The notes: a model not told the origin generated them from the letters alone. DNA of 64,000 nucleotides from Methanomassiliicoccales archaeon (GCA_038740345.1 JAVYMA010000007.1:1-64000); one strand, 5' to 3'. Shown: positions 35,432 to 45,078, numbered from the stretch's first letter. Made by a program: numbers and translations.

Positions 35432-37573
35432 ATGGGGGAAAGAAGCAAGAAAGGGAGTGGAGTGAGCAAGAATAAGCAGGTCGATCTGGACAGCGGTGAG
35501 TGCTATCTGAATCGCGAGCTCAGCTCCTTGCAGTTCAATTGGAGAGTGTTGGAAGAGGCCCAGGACTCTTATCACCCCTTGCTGGAAAGAGTGAAGTTCT
35601 TAGCCATCTGCGGCTCCAACCTTGATGAGTTCTTCATGAGCCGCGTCTCTGATCTCCGTCGACAGATGGCCCGAGGGATAGCCAAGTTTACCGCCGATGG
35701 TATGCCTCCAGCCATGGTTATCGACAAGGTTCGAGAGAGGCTCGGCCCTCTCATGGTAGCGCATGCGTCATGTTGGTTCGATGAACTTCGTCCTAAACTG
35801 CAAAAGGCGGGGGTGCATGTCCATAAATGGGAGGAGTTGAGCGAATGCCACAAAGATAAATTGCGTCATCTATTCGAGCAGGAGATATATCCAACCCTGA
35901 CGCCACAAGCTTTCGACGCACATCATCCATTCCCCTTCATCTCCAATTTAGCTTTGAACCTAGCTATTGTCATCCAGTCCTCATCGGGCAAGGAAAGATT
36001 CGCAAGGCTGAAAGTGCCGACCTCTACCTTTCAGCGTTTCGTGCGAGTTCCCGGTGGGGAAAAGCAGGAAGAAAGAGCTTCCGGCACCCCCCGCATCGAC
36101 TTGATCATGCTGGAGGATCTTATAGCTGCAAACCTTGACCTGCTTTTCCCAGGATTGAATGTTATCGCTTGTTATCCGTTCCGCGTGACGCGAGATGCAG
36201 AGATTGAGATCCAGCTGGAAGACGAAGAAGATATGTTGACCGCGGTGGAAGTAGGGATTGAGAGCCGCCGCTTGGGCCCTCCTGTCAGATTGGAAGTAGA
36301 TGTTTCCATGCCAGAAAGTCTAGTGAGCATGCTCGCCAAACAGATGGACATACCTCGCTATCTTGTCTTTCGCAATCCAGCACCTCTAGGATTGGTGGAC
36401 TTCTGGCAGATGCTGTCGTTAGAAAGGCCTGATCTCAAGGACCAACCTTTTACCCAGTTCGTACCTCGAGATCTTAGCGGGCCAGGGCCCATCTTCCCCT
36501 CTCTTAAGGCGCGCGACCATCTTCTTTTCCATCCCTATGACTCTTTTGCCCCCGTGGTCAGCATGCTTCAGCAGGCATCTCAGGATCCCGATGTCCTGGC
36601 GATTAAGATTACCCTCTACCGCATCGACAAAAAGTCTCCCGTGGTCGATGCTTTAATAGAGGCGCGTAAGCGCGGCAAGCAGGTCGCAGCCGTAGTTGAG
36701 CTAAAGGCCAAATTCGACGAGGAGAACAACATTTCCTACGCTAGAGCCATGGAGCAAGAGGGTGTCCATGTGGTGTATGGGCCGGTGGACCTTAAGGTCC
36801 ACGCCAAGGTGTGCATGATAGTTCGCAGGGAGCGGGATGGGATCGTGCGCTACTGCCACCTTTCCTCGGGCAACTACAACAACGTCACGACAAAGGTCTA
36901 CGGTGATTTGGGGTATATCACCACGGACCTTGACATCGGCGTCGATGTATCTAATCTCTTCAATGCGCTCACTGGTTACGCTGAAGCGCCCTCATACCGT
37001 AAGCTTCTGGTGGCACCTCTTAACCTGCGAAAGGGCATTTTGGAGAGAATCCACCGAGAGGTAGAAAAGCACCGAGAACAGGGGAATGGCTATATCGCAT
37101 GGAAGCTCAATGGTTTATTGGATAAAGAGATCATCAAGTCCCTATACCAGGCATCACAGGAAGGGGTGAAGATCGATCTTAATGTCAGAGGCCTTTGCGC
37201 TCTCCGTCCTGGCGTCAAGGGAATGAGTGAAAACATTACCGTGACCTCAATCGTAGGTAGGTTCTTGGAGCATTCCCGCATATATTATTTCCGAAACGGA
37301 GGAGATGAAGAGGTCCTTTTGGGCAGCAGCGATATGATGCCTCGGAATCTGGATAGAAGGGTGGAGGTACTCTTCCCGGTGCGAGATAAAGGAATCAAGG
37401 AAGCTTTGATACATGATATCTTAGCTAAGCATTTAGAGGATAATGTGAAGGCTAGATTGTTGCGGCCGGATGGAACCTATGTCCGTGTGAGGCCCAAAAA
37501 GGGAGAAGCGCCCATGGATTCACAGAAATGGTTCATCGAGAACAGGGGAATCTGGCATGAGAGAAAGGCCTGA
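35432..37573 (+). CDS. ppk: Polyphosphate kinase (PPK1)
   Basis: Reversibly transfers the gamma phosphate of ATP onto polyphosphate. The four PPK1 parts are visible: N-terminal NRELSSLQFNWRVLEEA, the head domain, and two phospholipase D-like domains. The autophosphorylated His is in LKVHAKVCMIVRRE, followed by HLSSGNYNNVTTKVYGD; the second catalytic His is in RFLEHSRIYYFRNG. The ATG at 35432 was chosen for the AAGGAG eight bases upstream, giving 713 residues, close to the E. coli length of 688. Its last 17 bases overlap the next gene. It lies 140 bases after the histidine kinase. Confidence 0.97.
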   Translation: MGERSKKGSGVSKNKQVDLDSGECYLNRELSSLQFNWRVLEEAQDSYHPLLERVKFLAICGSNLDEFFMSRVSDLRRQMARGIAKFTADGMPPAMVIDKVRERLGPLMVAHASCWFDELRPKLQKAGVHVHKWEELSECHKDKLRHLFEQEIYPTLTPQAFDAHHPFPFISNLALNLAIVIQSSSGKERFARLKVPTSTFQRFVRVPGGEKQEERASGTPRIDLIMLEDLIAANLDLLFPGLNVIACYPFRVTRDAEIEIQLEDEEDMLTAVEVGIESRRLGPPVRLEVDVSMPESLVSMLAKQMDIPRYLVFRNPAPLGLVDFWQMLSLERPDLKDQPFTQFVPRDLSGPGPIFPSLKARDHLLFHPYDSFAPVVSMLQQASQDPDVLAIKITLYRIDKKSPVVDALIEARKRGKQVAAVVELKAKFDEENNISYARAMEQEGVHVVYGPVDLKVHAKVCMIVRRERDGIVRYCHLSSGNYNNVTTKVYGDLGYITTDLDIGVDVSNLFNALTGYAEAPSYRKLLVAPLNLRKGILERIHREVEKHREQGNGYIAWKLNGLLDKEIIKSLYQASQEGVKIDLNVRGLCALRPGVKGMSENITVTSIVGRFLEHSRIYYFRNGGDEEVLLGSSDMMPRNLDRRVEVLFPVRDKGIKEALIHDILAKHLEDNVKARLLRPDGTYVRVRPKKGEAPMDSQKWFIENRGIWHERKA

Positions 37574-39887
37574 TGCTTCATGGCAGCGGCTTTGCAGGGA
37601 GACCCTGATGCCTCTTTTAGAGGCTTTGGAAAAGGAGGCAAAGGGGGCTCGAGAAAGAGAGGATGTAGAGAACGTTCACCGCATGCGCGTGGCCTCCCGA
37701 AGGATACGCTCGGCCCTGGAGGTGTTCCGAGACTGCTTCCCCCCCAAAAGCTGGAAGAGCTGGCGCAAATCCATGAGGCGAGTGACAAAAGCCTTGGGAG
37801 AGGCTCGGGATACGGACGTGCAGATTGAGTTCCTGCAAGAAGTACGAAATCGATGCCCCGAGAGTGCCCTGCCGGGGGTTAGATTTGTTCTTGAATTGAA
37901 GCAGAGGCGCCGGGATGAGTTGCAAGCTCCCCTCGTCACTGCCATAAACGAATTAGAAGAGGGTGCGGTCCTAGAAGAGATGCGAAGGGCATTGCGCCAA
38001 ATGCCGAAGAGTTCTTCTCAAGATGGGGAAAGCGTGGGGTGGAGTGCTTTCCCCTACCGTAAAGCCCACGAATTAGTGCGGGAGCGCCTGCACGATCTAT
38101 TCTTCCGCGAAGAATGCGTATATCGCCCTGAGGCCATAGAAGATCATCATGCCCTGCGCATCTCAGCCAAGCGGCTCCGCTATACCCTAGAAATTTTTCG
38201 TCCTCTCTTCAAAGATGAGTTGAAGGATGCCATCGAGCTGATCAAGAAGATGCAGGACAAGTTGGGGGAGATGCACGATTGCGATGTTTGGATACAGAGC
38301 TTGGAAGAGATGATGAGCTCGTTGAAGAAGGGGCATCCCCACATTAGTTGGGAGAAGAATGAGGAAAATATCGAACCTGGCCTTAGATTCATCAAAGAGG
38401 ATAGGACTTCCCTCCGACATGCGTCATACCAGGAGTTCGTCCAGCTATGGGATCATATGATAAGAGAAGGGACTCTGCTCAAGCTTCAGCGTAAGCTAGA
38501 GGAGGCAGCAGAAGCAGAGCACGACTTGACCTTGGAGGCACTAGAATCGTTTAGGAATAAACCGGGAATGACTGTGGCCATAGTAGGCGATGTGCACGGC
38601 AATCATCATGCTTTGGAAGCGGTTTTGCAGGACGCCAAGAAGAGAGGGGCTGAAGTCATAATAAGCACTGGCGACCTGCTCGGCCCTTTCGGAAACGCAG
38701 AGGAATGCATCAGTATGCTTCGGGCCCATCCATGCGTAGGCGTGATTGGCAATTATGACGTTAGGGTCTTAGAAATGTTAGATGGTAAGAAAAGAGGTAA
38801 AACGCAGAAGGACGAGACCACCTTGCTTCAACTTTCGCTTAGCGGGCTTTCGAATACCAGTAAAGCTTGGATAATGTCGCTCCCTAGATCATTGAGATTA
38901 AAATGGGGCGGTAGGAATCTACTCGTTGTGCATGGAAGCCCCGATTCCATGACCGAGAGATTGGAGCCTGAGACCGAGGAAGACAGACTCAGGGAATTGG
39001 CCTCCAAGGCCAAAGCTGAGATTGTCATAAGTGGGCATTCGCATCTCCCCTTCTACCGTCAAGTTGGAAATACCCGTTTTCTTAACCCTGGTGCCGTGGG
39101 CAGACAATCGGATGGCGACCCTCGTGCCTCATACGCCTTGATGCGGGTTCGCCCCTTGCAGGTGAATTTGCGGCGCGTGCAGTACGATGTCGAAGCTGCG
39201 GCCAAGGAAATCTTGAATGAGGGGCGTCCAAAGAGCCTAGCGGAGATTCTATTGAGCGGGAAGGCAGAACCGAATCACGATTCCAAAGCCGCGGTGGACA
39301 TGGAGGACGATAGATTCGAAAAGATCAGGATGATCTACAAGAACTACCTTGGCGAGGACAGTCATACAGAGCAGGTAATCCGCCTCTCCACAGCACTCTT
39401 TGATTCCCTCTGTGATGAATTAAGCCTTAAAGATAAGGACCGATTCCTCCTACGCTGCGCAGCCGCGCTACATGACATCGGATGGAGAGAAGGGAGGGTG
39501 AAGCATCATAAGACATCGCAGCGGATGATAATGGAAGCTGAGGGGTTGCCATTGGATGAGGATGAAAGGAGGATGGTTGCAAGCGTGGCCCGTTATCACC
39601 GCAAGGCATTGCCCAAGAAAAATCACCCCCTCATCTGCAACATGAGTGGGAAGGAAAGGAGGAGGCTCGAAGCCCTAGCCGCCTTATTAAGACTCGCTGA
39701 TGGATTGGATAGTTCCCACGGTACAAAGGTGAAGGAAATATCATGCGAAGTTACCTGTGATAAGATAATCATAAGATGCCTTGCTACCCCACCGATTGAT
39801 ATGGAGGATGAGGACGCTAAGGCCAAGAGCGACCTCCTTCAAAGAGTGACGGGACGAGATGTAGAAATCATTTGGGACGTGAACTAA
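37557..39887 (+). CDS. CHAD - metallophosphoesterase - HD fusion protein
   Basis: A 776-residue three-domain protein. Residues 1-330 are a CHAD domain (VHRMRVASRRIRSALEVFRDCF, later HHALRISAKRLRYTLEIF), which binds polyphosphate through its conserved basic residues. Residues 338-545 are a calcineurin-like phosphoesterase: GDVHGNHHALEAVL, STGDLLGPFGN, GNYDVRV, VVHGSPD, SGHSHLPF, with every metal ligand motif present. Residues 575-776 are an HD domain of the type found at the end of Ppx/GppA (CAAALHDIGWREGR, ASVARYHRKALP, LLRLADGLD). It overlaps ppk by 17 bases and shares a TAATG with ppx. A role in polyphosphate hydrolysis or sensing is strongly suggested but not known. Confidence 0.9.
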   Translation: MRERPDASWQRLCRETLMPLLEALEKEAKGAREREDVENVHRMRVASRRIRSALEVFRDCFPPKSWKSWRKSMRRVTKALGEARDTDVQIEFLQEVRNRCPESALPGVRFVLELKQRRRDELQAPLVTAINELEEGAVLEEMRRALRQMPKSSSQDGESVGWSAFPYRKAHELVRERLHDLFFREECVYRPEAIEDHHALRISAKRLRYTLEIFRPLFKDELKDAIELIKKMQDKLGEMHDCDVWIQSLEEMMSSLKKGHPHISWEKNEENIEPGLRFIKEDRTSLRHASYQEFVQLWDHMIREGTLLKLQRKLEEAAEAEHDLTLEALESFRNKPGMTVAIVGDVHGNHHALEAVLQDAKKRGAEVIISTGDLLGPFGNAEECISMLRAHPCVGVIGNYDVRVLEMLDGKKRGKTQKDETTLLQLSLSGLSNTSKAWIMSLPRSLRLKWGGRNLLVVHGSPDSMTERLEPETEEDRLRELASKAKAEIVISGHSHLPFYRQVGNTRFLNPGAVGRQSDGDPRASYALMRVRPLQVNLRRVQYDVEAAAKEILNEGRPKSLAEILLSGKAEPNHDSKAAVDMEDDRFEKIRMIYKNYLGEDSHTEQVIRLSTALFDSLCDELSLKDKDRFLLRCAAALHDIGWREGRVKHHKTSQRMIMEAEGLPLDEDERRMVASVARYHRKALPKKNHPLICNMSGKERRRLEALAALLRLADGLDSSHGTKVKEISCEVTCDKIIIRCLATPPIDMEDEDAKAKSDLLQRVTGRDVEIIWDVN

Positions 39888-41464
39888 TGGCCTTCCAGGG
39901 CAAAGTAGTCACTTTCATCGACATAGGAACGAACTCCATTCGCGCCTTCGTGGTGAGATTGAATCCTAACTATTCTTACTCAGTCCTTTCTAAACAGAAG
40001 CAGGTGGTGCGCCTGGGTGAGGGTGAGTTCCATAATTTCATCATGTCCGAGGAAGCGATGGAGCGTGGCGTCACTGTCTGTAAGAGATTCGTGGAGATGG
40101 GAAGAGCTTTCGGGGCGCAGGAATTCATAGCGGTGGCAACATCCGCTACGAGAGAGGCGCAAAATCGAGCTGAGTTCTTAGACAGGCTAAGAGCCGAGGC
40201 AGGGCTTGATGTGAGAGTGATCTCAGGCAGGGAAGAGGCTAGGCTCATATTTTTAGGCGTCTCCTCAGGTCTCCACTTCGGAGACAAGCTGGCCATATTC
40301 ATCGATATTGGTGGCGGCAGCACTGAGGTAATTGTGGGAAGAAATTCGGAGTACTTGTATTTGGACTCACTGAAGTTAGGAGCCATCAGAATAAGCAACT
40401 TGTTCCTCAGCCCTGATATGAGGGGGCCGATCTATCCCGAGAAATATGCGCAAATGAAAAGATCCGTTAAGGCTGAGAGCGTAAGAACGGTTCAGAAGGT
40501 GAAAGCCTTTGGGACTAAGATAGCAGTGGGCAGCTCAGGCACCATTGTCAACCTCCACGAAGTCGCTATGAGGAACTTCAACAGCTCCAATGGCAAAGAA
40601 AACGTATTGACTCTGAACAAGCTAAGGAAGACAATATCCCTCCTCTGTTCCCTTGATCTTCATGAGAGGAGAAAGGTGCACGGAATCAACCCCGAGCGCG
40701 CCGATATCATCATCGGTGGTGCGGCGATCCTGGAAACCTTGATGGAAGAGCTGGAACTAGAAGAGATAATGGTGTCGGAGAGGGGTCTGTTGGATGGGAT
40801 GCTTGTTGATTATTTATCCAACATGGAAGGATTCTCTGAGCATCAAAAAATGTCAGTTAGGGAGCGCAGCGTTTTGCAGTTGGGGCGCTCCTGTAACCTA
40901 GATGAAACGCATGCTAATATTGTGGTCCGTCTTGCCCTAGAGCTATTCGACAGCGCAAAGGAGGAAGGGCTTCACAACTTCGGGACAAGAGAGAGGGAGC
41001 TTCTACGCTATGCCGCCTACTTACATGATATCGGTGATTTCATATCGTTCACGAACCACCATCTGCATTCATATTACATAGTTCGAAATGCAGAGCTGCT
41101 GGGCTTCGATCAGGGGGAGATCGAGATCATGGCCTGCCTAGTGAAATATCATAGGAAAAGGTCTTTGGGAAAGAAGAGCACGGAACTCGAGTCCCTCAGT
41201 CCACGCTTGCAAAGGATGGTCGTCATGCTTTCCACCTTCTTAAGAATCTCTGAGGCCTTGGATCGCAGCCATTGCAGTCTTATCGATCATGCCAGATTCG
41301 TTAGCGTCAATGAGAATGAAGCCGTCTTGGAGATTACTGCTAAAGGAGATTGCCAATTGGAGATATGGGGAGCTGAGTCGCATGCAAAAGGCTTCAAGAA
41401 GGCTTTTGATCGAGAACTGCGCATCCGCTTTCGCATATCCACTGCCATCGATATAGGGCCTTGA
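39887..41464 (+). CDS. ppx: Exopolyphosphatase (Ppx/GppA)
   Basis: Cleaves terminal phosphate from polyphosphate (or pppGpp). The 525 residues carry the ASKHA ATPase-fold halves, FIDIGTNSIRAFVVRLN and the phosphate-2 loop FIDIGGGSTEVIVG, the catalytic Glu in the ATSATREAQNR segment, and GSSGTIVNLHEVA. An HD domain (LHDIGDFISFTNHHLHSYYI, LVKYHRKRS) fills residues 345-525. The length equals E. coli Ppx (513). ATG 39887 was chosen since it shares its A with the preceding TAA stop (TAATG), showing coupling to the CHAD fusion gene. Confidence 0.96.
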   Translation: MAFQGKVVTFIDIGTNSIRAFVVRLNPNYSYSVLSKQKQVVRLGEGEFHNFIMSEEAMERGVTVCKRFVEMGRAFGAQEFIAVATSATREAQNRAEFLDRLRAEAGLDVRVISGREEARLIFLGVSSGLHFGDKLAIFIDIGGGSTEVIVGRNSEYLYLDSLKLGAIRISNLFLSPDMRGPIYPEKYAQMKRSVKAESVRTVQKVKAFGTKIAVGSSGTIVNLHEVAMRNFNSSNGKENVLTLNKLRKTISLLCSLDLHERRKVHGINPERADIIIGGAAILETLMEELELEEIMVSERGLLDGMLVDYLSNMEGFSEHQKMSVRERSVLQLGRSCNLDETHANIVVRLALELFDSAKEEGLHNFGTRERELLRYAAYLHDIGDFISFTNHHLHSYYIVRNAELLGFDQGEIEIMACLVKYHRKRSLGKKSTELESLSPRLQRMVVMLSTFLRISEALDRSHCSLIDHARFVSVNENEAVLEITAKGDCQLEIWGAESHAKGFKKAFDRELRIRFRISTAIDIGP

Positions 41465-41537
41465 TGATGAGTTTCGAGCCAGGTCATTTGAGATTTTGAA
41501 ATATTTATGTAGCCCATGACGGCCTGAGAGATATGAA

Positions 41538-41987
41538 ATGAGGCTAGATAAGTATAGGTCTAAAAGGGACTTTCAGCGTACCAACGAGCCCGAGGGAGAT
41601 GAGGGCGATGAGAAGTTGAGGATCTTTGTTGTCCAGGAGCATAAGTCTTCACACCTGCATTACGACTTCCGGCTCTCGTTGGATGGCGTGCTGAAAAGTT
41701 GGGCTGTGCCTAAGGGAGTGCCTGAAAAGAAGGGCCTGAAGAGGCTGGCGGTACAGACAGAGGATCACCCTATAGAGTATGCCAACTTCGAAGGTGCGAT
41801 ACCAGAAGGAAACTATGGAGCTGGAGAGGTGCGAATATGGGATAAGGGAAACTATTCGCTGCAGGAGCGGTCTGATGATAAGTTAGTCTTCTCTTTGGAA
41901 GGTCAACGCCTCAAAGGTTCTTACGCTCTGATACGCTTCAAGGGTAAGGAAGGAAAAGAAGGAAACTGGCTCATGATGAAGATTTAG
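41538..41987 (+). CDS. Stand-alone LigD-type DNA 3'-phosphoesterase
   Basis: The 149 residues equal the 3'-phosphoesterase module of bacterial LigD, which trims 3' ends before non-homologous end joining. Active-site residues are all present: the EHKSSHLHYDFRLSLDG segment carries both His, Asp and Arg, TEDHPIEYANFEG carries the third His and the Tyr, and IPEGNYGAGEVRIWDKG follows. The usual ligase and primase domains are absent, and no Ku gene is adjacent. Such single-domain forms occur in several archaea. A TATA-like AATATTTATG lies at 41499-41508, suggesting a short leader. It may repair 3' ends with an unlinked ligase. Confidence 0.93.
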   Translation: MRLDKYRSKRDFQRTNEPEGDEGDEKLRIFVVQEHKSSHLHYDFRLSLDGVLKSWAVPKGVPEKKGLKRLAVQTEDHPIEYANFEGAIPEGNYGAGEVRIWDKGNYSLQERSDDKLVFSLEGQRLKGSYALIRFKGKEGKEGNWLMMKI

Positions 41988-42060
41988 GGAGAAGGCAGAT
42001 AAGTAGTAGCTGGCGGAGAAATCTGATAAGGGGGGATAAAAGGAAAAAGTGTTTCCTAAC

Positions 42061-42279
42061 TCATTTTTTCATTATCTTCATCCAGCCGCCGCTCTCGAAG
42101 ACCGCCAAGCCTCTCTTGTTAAGAGTCTTCTCGAATTCTTCCCAGTTGATGATCTCCAGACGAGCGTTGTTCCCTTTCGTGAACTGCACACCATCAGTGC
42201 CCTTTACACGGCCGGGCTTGAGACCTTTCTTCTTAGCGATCTCCTTGGCCTTATCAAGGCTAATTTTCTCCATCACCAA
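42061..42279 (-). CDS. Conserved small basic protein
   Basis: A 72-residue protein (starting TTG-GTG-ATG, the ATG at 42273). It has a helical N-terminus (MEKISLDKAKEIAKKKGLKP) and a C-terminus with GVQFTKGNNARLEIINWEEF and AVFESGGWMKIMKK. I recall close relatives in methanogenic archaea, but no function is attached. The start TTG at 42279 is supported by GGAGGG seven bases upstream. It lies 73 bases from the LigD-type gene and is convergent with it. Confidence 0.7.
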   Translation of the reverse strand: MVMEKISLDKAKEIAKKKGLKPGRVKGTDGVQFTKGNNARLEIINWEEFEKTLNKRGLAVFESGGWMKIMKK

Positions 42280-42547
42280 AGGATGTCCCTCCTGTCAGTT
42301 TATCCTGGCCATGTGCTGGCACATGACCCAGTATGTAATACTCAGGACCTATATATAAAATTTATTGTATAATGACCCTTACCCAGCAAAACTTTGCTTT
42401 AATACCTTTCGATGCTCTAGAATGATTACTGGCTAGTGCTGGATGTATAGCCAGATTTAAAGAGAATAGAGCAGAAAGATGATTTAGGGCCAGTATTATC
42501 GGTCTAAAAACATTTATCATAGGTACTAGCGCTTCACATTCGTTCAA

Positions 42548-43855
42548 ATGTCATTGTTCGGATCTTCAGGCATCAGAGGCATCATCGGCCAGGATGTGAC
42601 ACCAGAGTTGGCGATTTCCATTGGTGCAGCGGTAGGCTCAATGTTCGATAAGATCCTTCTAGCGAAGGACACCAGGAGCAGTGGGGACATGGTCAGTTCT
42701 GCGCTTTCAGCGGGAATCATGTCCACGGGATGCGACGTAGCCTACGCTGGAACACTGCCTACACCGACATTAGCCAGGGCCGCGAAAGCATATGATGCTG
42801 GTCTTATGGTGACGGCATCACATAATCCTCCTGAATACAACGGCGTTAAGATGTGGAATCCAGATGGATCCGCCTTTGGGAATGAGCAGATGCGCAATGT
42901 GGAAGAGCTTATCAAAGCAAGGGAGCAGCGATTGGTCAGTTGGGAGCAGGTGGGGAGAATCGGAACGCATTCAGGGGCGATAGAGGACCATATTGAATCT
43001 ATCCTAGATTCTGTGGGAGCTAGCGAGTCATCTTTAGTAGTCATAGACTGCGGTAATGGTGCCACTTGTTCAGTCTCACCCTTGCTCTTTCGGCGCATGG
43101 GCTGCTCTGTTGTGGGATTGAATTGCCAAGAAGATGGATTCTTCCCCGGTAGACCTTCTGAGCCATCCGAGGAAAATCTAGAGGATCTAAGGCACTTGGT
43201 GGTCAAGAAAGGCGCGAAGTTAGGGATCGCTCACGACGGGGACGGTGACCGCATGGTGGCCTTCGACGAACGAGGCAGATTCGTAGACGGCGACAGGTTG
43301 CTTGCTCTTTTCACCATCCTTACAGAAGCCAAAGAAGTAGTAGCACCAGTAGACGCTTCGATGGTACTTGATGATCTAGTAAAGAAAAGGGTCATTAGAA
43401 CTAGGGTAGGAGATGTATACGTTTCCGAAGTGCTGAAAACGACGGGTGCAGAGTTTGGAGGAGAGCCTTCTGGCACCTTCATTTTCCCAAAGCAGACCTT
43501 TTGTCCTGATGGGATTTATGCTGCCGCCTTCCTTCTATCAAGACTCGAAAAGGCGCAACTCTCGCAGCTGATAGACTCCATACCTCTCTATCCAGTGATT
43601 AGAAAGTCTTTCGCCTTCCCACCCGCAAGACGAAGCGAGATCGAGATGAAAATCCGCCAAGCCATAGCGTCCCTGCCTTTCCAAGAGATGTTAGAGCTGG
43701 ATGGCTATAGAGCTCAGTTCGAGGAAGGATGGGTTTTGGTAAGGATATCGGGGACCGAGCCGAAGGTGAGGATGACCGTGGAAGCCAAGAAGAAAGAGAA
43801 TCTAAAGAAATTAGGCATGATGGCGGAAGAGACGATCCGGAGGTGCTTGGCTTGA
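42548..43855 (+). CDS. glmM: Phosphoglucosamine mutase / phosphomannomutase
   Basis: A 435-residue alpha-D-phosphohexomutase that interconverts the 6- and 1-phosphates of glucosamine (or mannose). The active serine is in TASHNPPEYNGVKMW, the Mg2+ loop is AHDGDGDRMVAFDE, the sugar-binding loop is GEPSGTFIF, and the phosphate-binding loop RISGTEPKVRM is near the C-terminus. The gene that follows, overlapping by four bases (TTGA), is a GlmU-type enzyme, which favours the glucosamine reaction leading to UDP-GlcNAc for N-glycans and other envelope polymers. Confidence 0.93.
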   Translation: MSLFGSSGIRGIIGQDVTPELAISIGAAVGSMFDKILLAKDTRSSGDMVSSALSAGIMSTGCDVAYAGTLPTPTLARAAKAYDAGLMVTASHNPPEYNGVKMWNPDGSAFGNEQMRNVEELIKAREQRLVSWEQVGRIGTHSGAIEDHIESILDSVGASESSLVVIDCGNGATCSVSPLLFRRMGCSVVGLNCQEDGFFPGRPSEPSEENLEDLRHLVVKKGAKLGIAHDGDGDRMVAFDERGRFVDGDRLLALFTILTEAKEVVAPVDASMVLDDLVKKRVIRTRVGDVYVSEVLKTTGAEFGGEPSGTFIFPKQTFCPDGIYAAAFLLSRLEKAQLSQLIDSIPLYPVIRKSFAFPPARRSEIEMKIRQAIASLPFQEMLELDGYRAQFEEGWVLVRISGTEPKVRMTVEAKKKENLKKLGMMAEETIRRCLA

Positions 43856-45078
43856 AAGCTCTAGTGCTGGCAGCAGGGGAGGGGACGAGGTTAAGACCTT
43901 TGACCTCCAACATTCCTAAACCATTGCTGTTGGTCGCCGGCAAGCCTTTCCTGAGCCATATTCTAGAGGCACTGAGCTGCGCAGGAATCAAAGATGTAGC
44001 ATTGCTGGTAGGATGGAAGTCAAACAGGATAAAGGAGTTCTATGGTGATGGCTCGGAAATGGGTATTAAGATAACCTATCTAGAGCAAAAAGAGCGCCGG
44101 GGCACCGCCGATGCCATAAGTCATGCTGAGGCGATAATGGATGAGCCTTTTTTCTGTGTGAATGGGGATGTGGTGATTTCAGAAAGGGATGTTCGTTCCA
44201 TGATGGTTGCATTCCAAGATCATGGGCGCACGGTGATGGGGGCGGTCGAGGTGTCAGATCCCTCCTCCTTCGGGGTCATTGAGGAAAAGGAAGGAGTGCT
44301 CATCCGGATCCTAGAGAAACCAAAAAATCCACCTTCGAGTCTGATTAATGCAGGGCTTTTCATCTTTAAACCTGATGTCTTCGATAGTTTAAAGAGCACG
44401 CCACCCTCGCCACGAGGAGAATATGAAATAACCGACACCTTGACAATGATCGCCAAAAGAGAGGGGGTGGCTATTTATCGCCTGACGAGTGATTGGATAG
44501 ATGTCGGCAGGCCTTGGGATCTGCTTAAAGCCAATGAAATCTTCATGTCTCGATTGGAGAGGAAGGTTGAAGGAGAAGTAGAACCAGGCTCAGTGGTCAA
44601 GGGTAACGTTGTGATAGAGCGCGGAGCTTTGGTTCGGTCTGGATCCTACATCCTAGGCCCCGTTTACATATCCAAAGGCTGTGAAGTAGGACCCAATTGC
44701 TTCATTCGCAGCGGCACGTGCCTTGGGCCTAATGTCAGAGTGGGGGCATCGGTGGAGATTAAAAACTCTATAATCATGGCCCAATCGCATATACCCCATC
44801 ATAACTATGTTGGCGATAGCATCATAGGGGAGCGATGCAATTTTGGCGCTGGGACCAAAGTGGCCAATCTGCGCTTTGATGACAGAAATGTACGCGTATC
44901 CCTAAAAGGCAAATCACTTGATTCTGGGAGGAGAAAACTAGGAGTTGTTATGGGAGATGATGTCAAGACCGGTATCAACTCCATGATCGAACCGGGAACG
45001 ATCATCTGGGAGAAATCTCTAATAGGACCAGGTGCCATAGCCAGGGGCAATATCGGTCCTGGAAGCAGGATATTCTGA
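43852..45078 (+). CDS. glmU: Bifunctional GlmU-like nucleotidyltransferase/acetyltransferase
   Basis: A 408-residue protein. Residues 1-230 form the nucleotidyltransferase (KALVLAAGEGTRLRPLTSNI with the pyrophosphorylase signature, VNGDVVISERDV, EYEITDTL, DWIDVGRPWDLL). Residues 240-400 form a left-handed beta-helix with hexapeptide repeats (GAGTKVANLRFDD, GVVMGDDVKTGINSMIEPGT) as in acyltransferases. The TTG start at 43852 is preceded by CGGAGGTG. The archaeal counterpart makes UDP-GlcNAc from glucosamine-1-P, acetyl-CoA and UTP. A glucose-1-phosphate nucleotidyltransferase activity cannot be excluded, but the glmM linkage favours GlmU. Confidence 0.9.
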   Translation: MKALVLAAGEGTRLRPLTSNIPKPLLLVAGKPFLSHILEALSCAGIKDVALLVGWKSNRIKEFYGDGSEMGIKITYLEQKERRGTADAISHAEAIMDEPFFCVNGDVVISERDVRSMMVAFQDHGRTVMGAVEVSDPSSFGVIEEKEGVLIRILEKPKNPPSSLINAGLFIFKPDVFDSLKSTPPSPRGEYEITDTLTMIAKREGVAIYRLTSDWIDVGRPWDLLKANEIFMSRLERKVEGEVEPGSVVKGNVVIERGALVRSGSYILGPVYISKGCEVGPNCFIRSGTCLGPNVRVGASVEIKNSIIMAQSHIPHHNYVGDSIIGERCNFGAGTKVANLRFDDRNVRVSLKGKSLDSGRRKLGVVMGDDVKTGINSMIEPGTIIWEKSLIGPGAIARGNIGPGSRIF

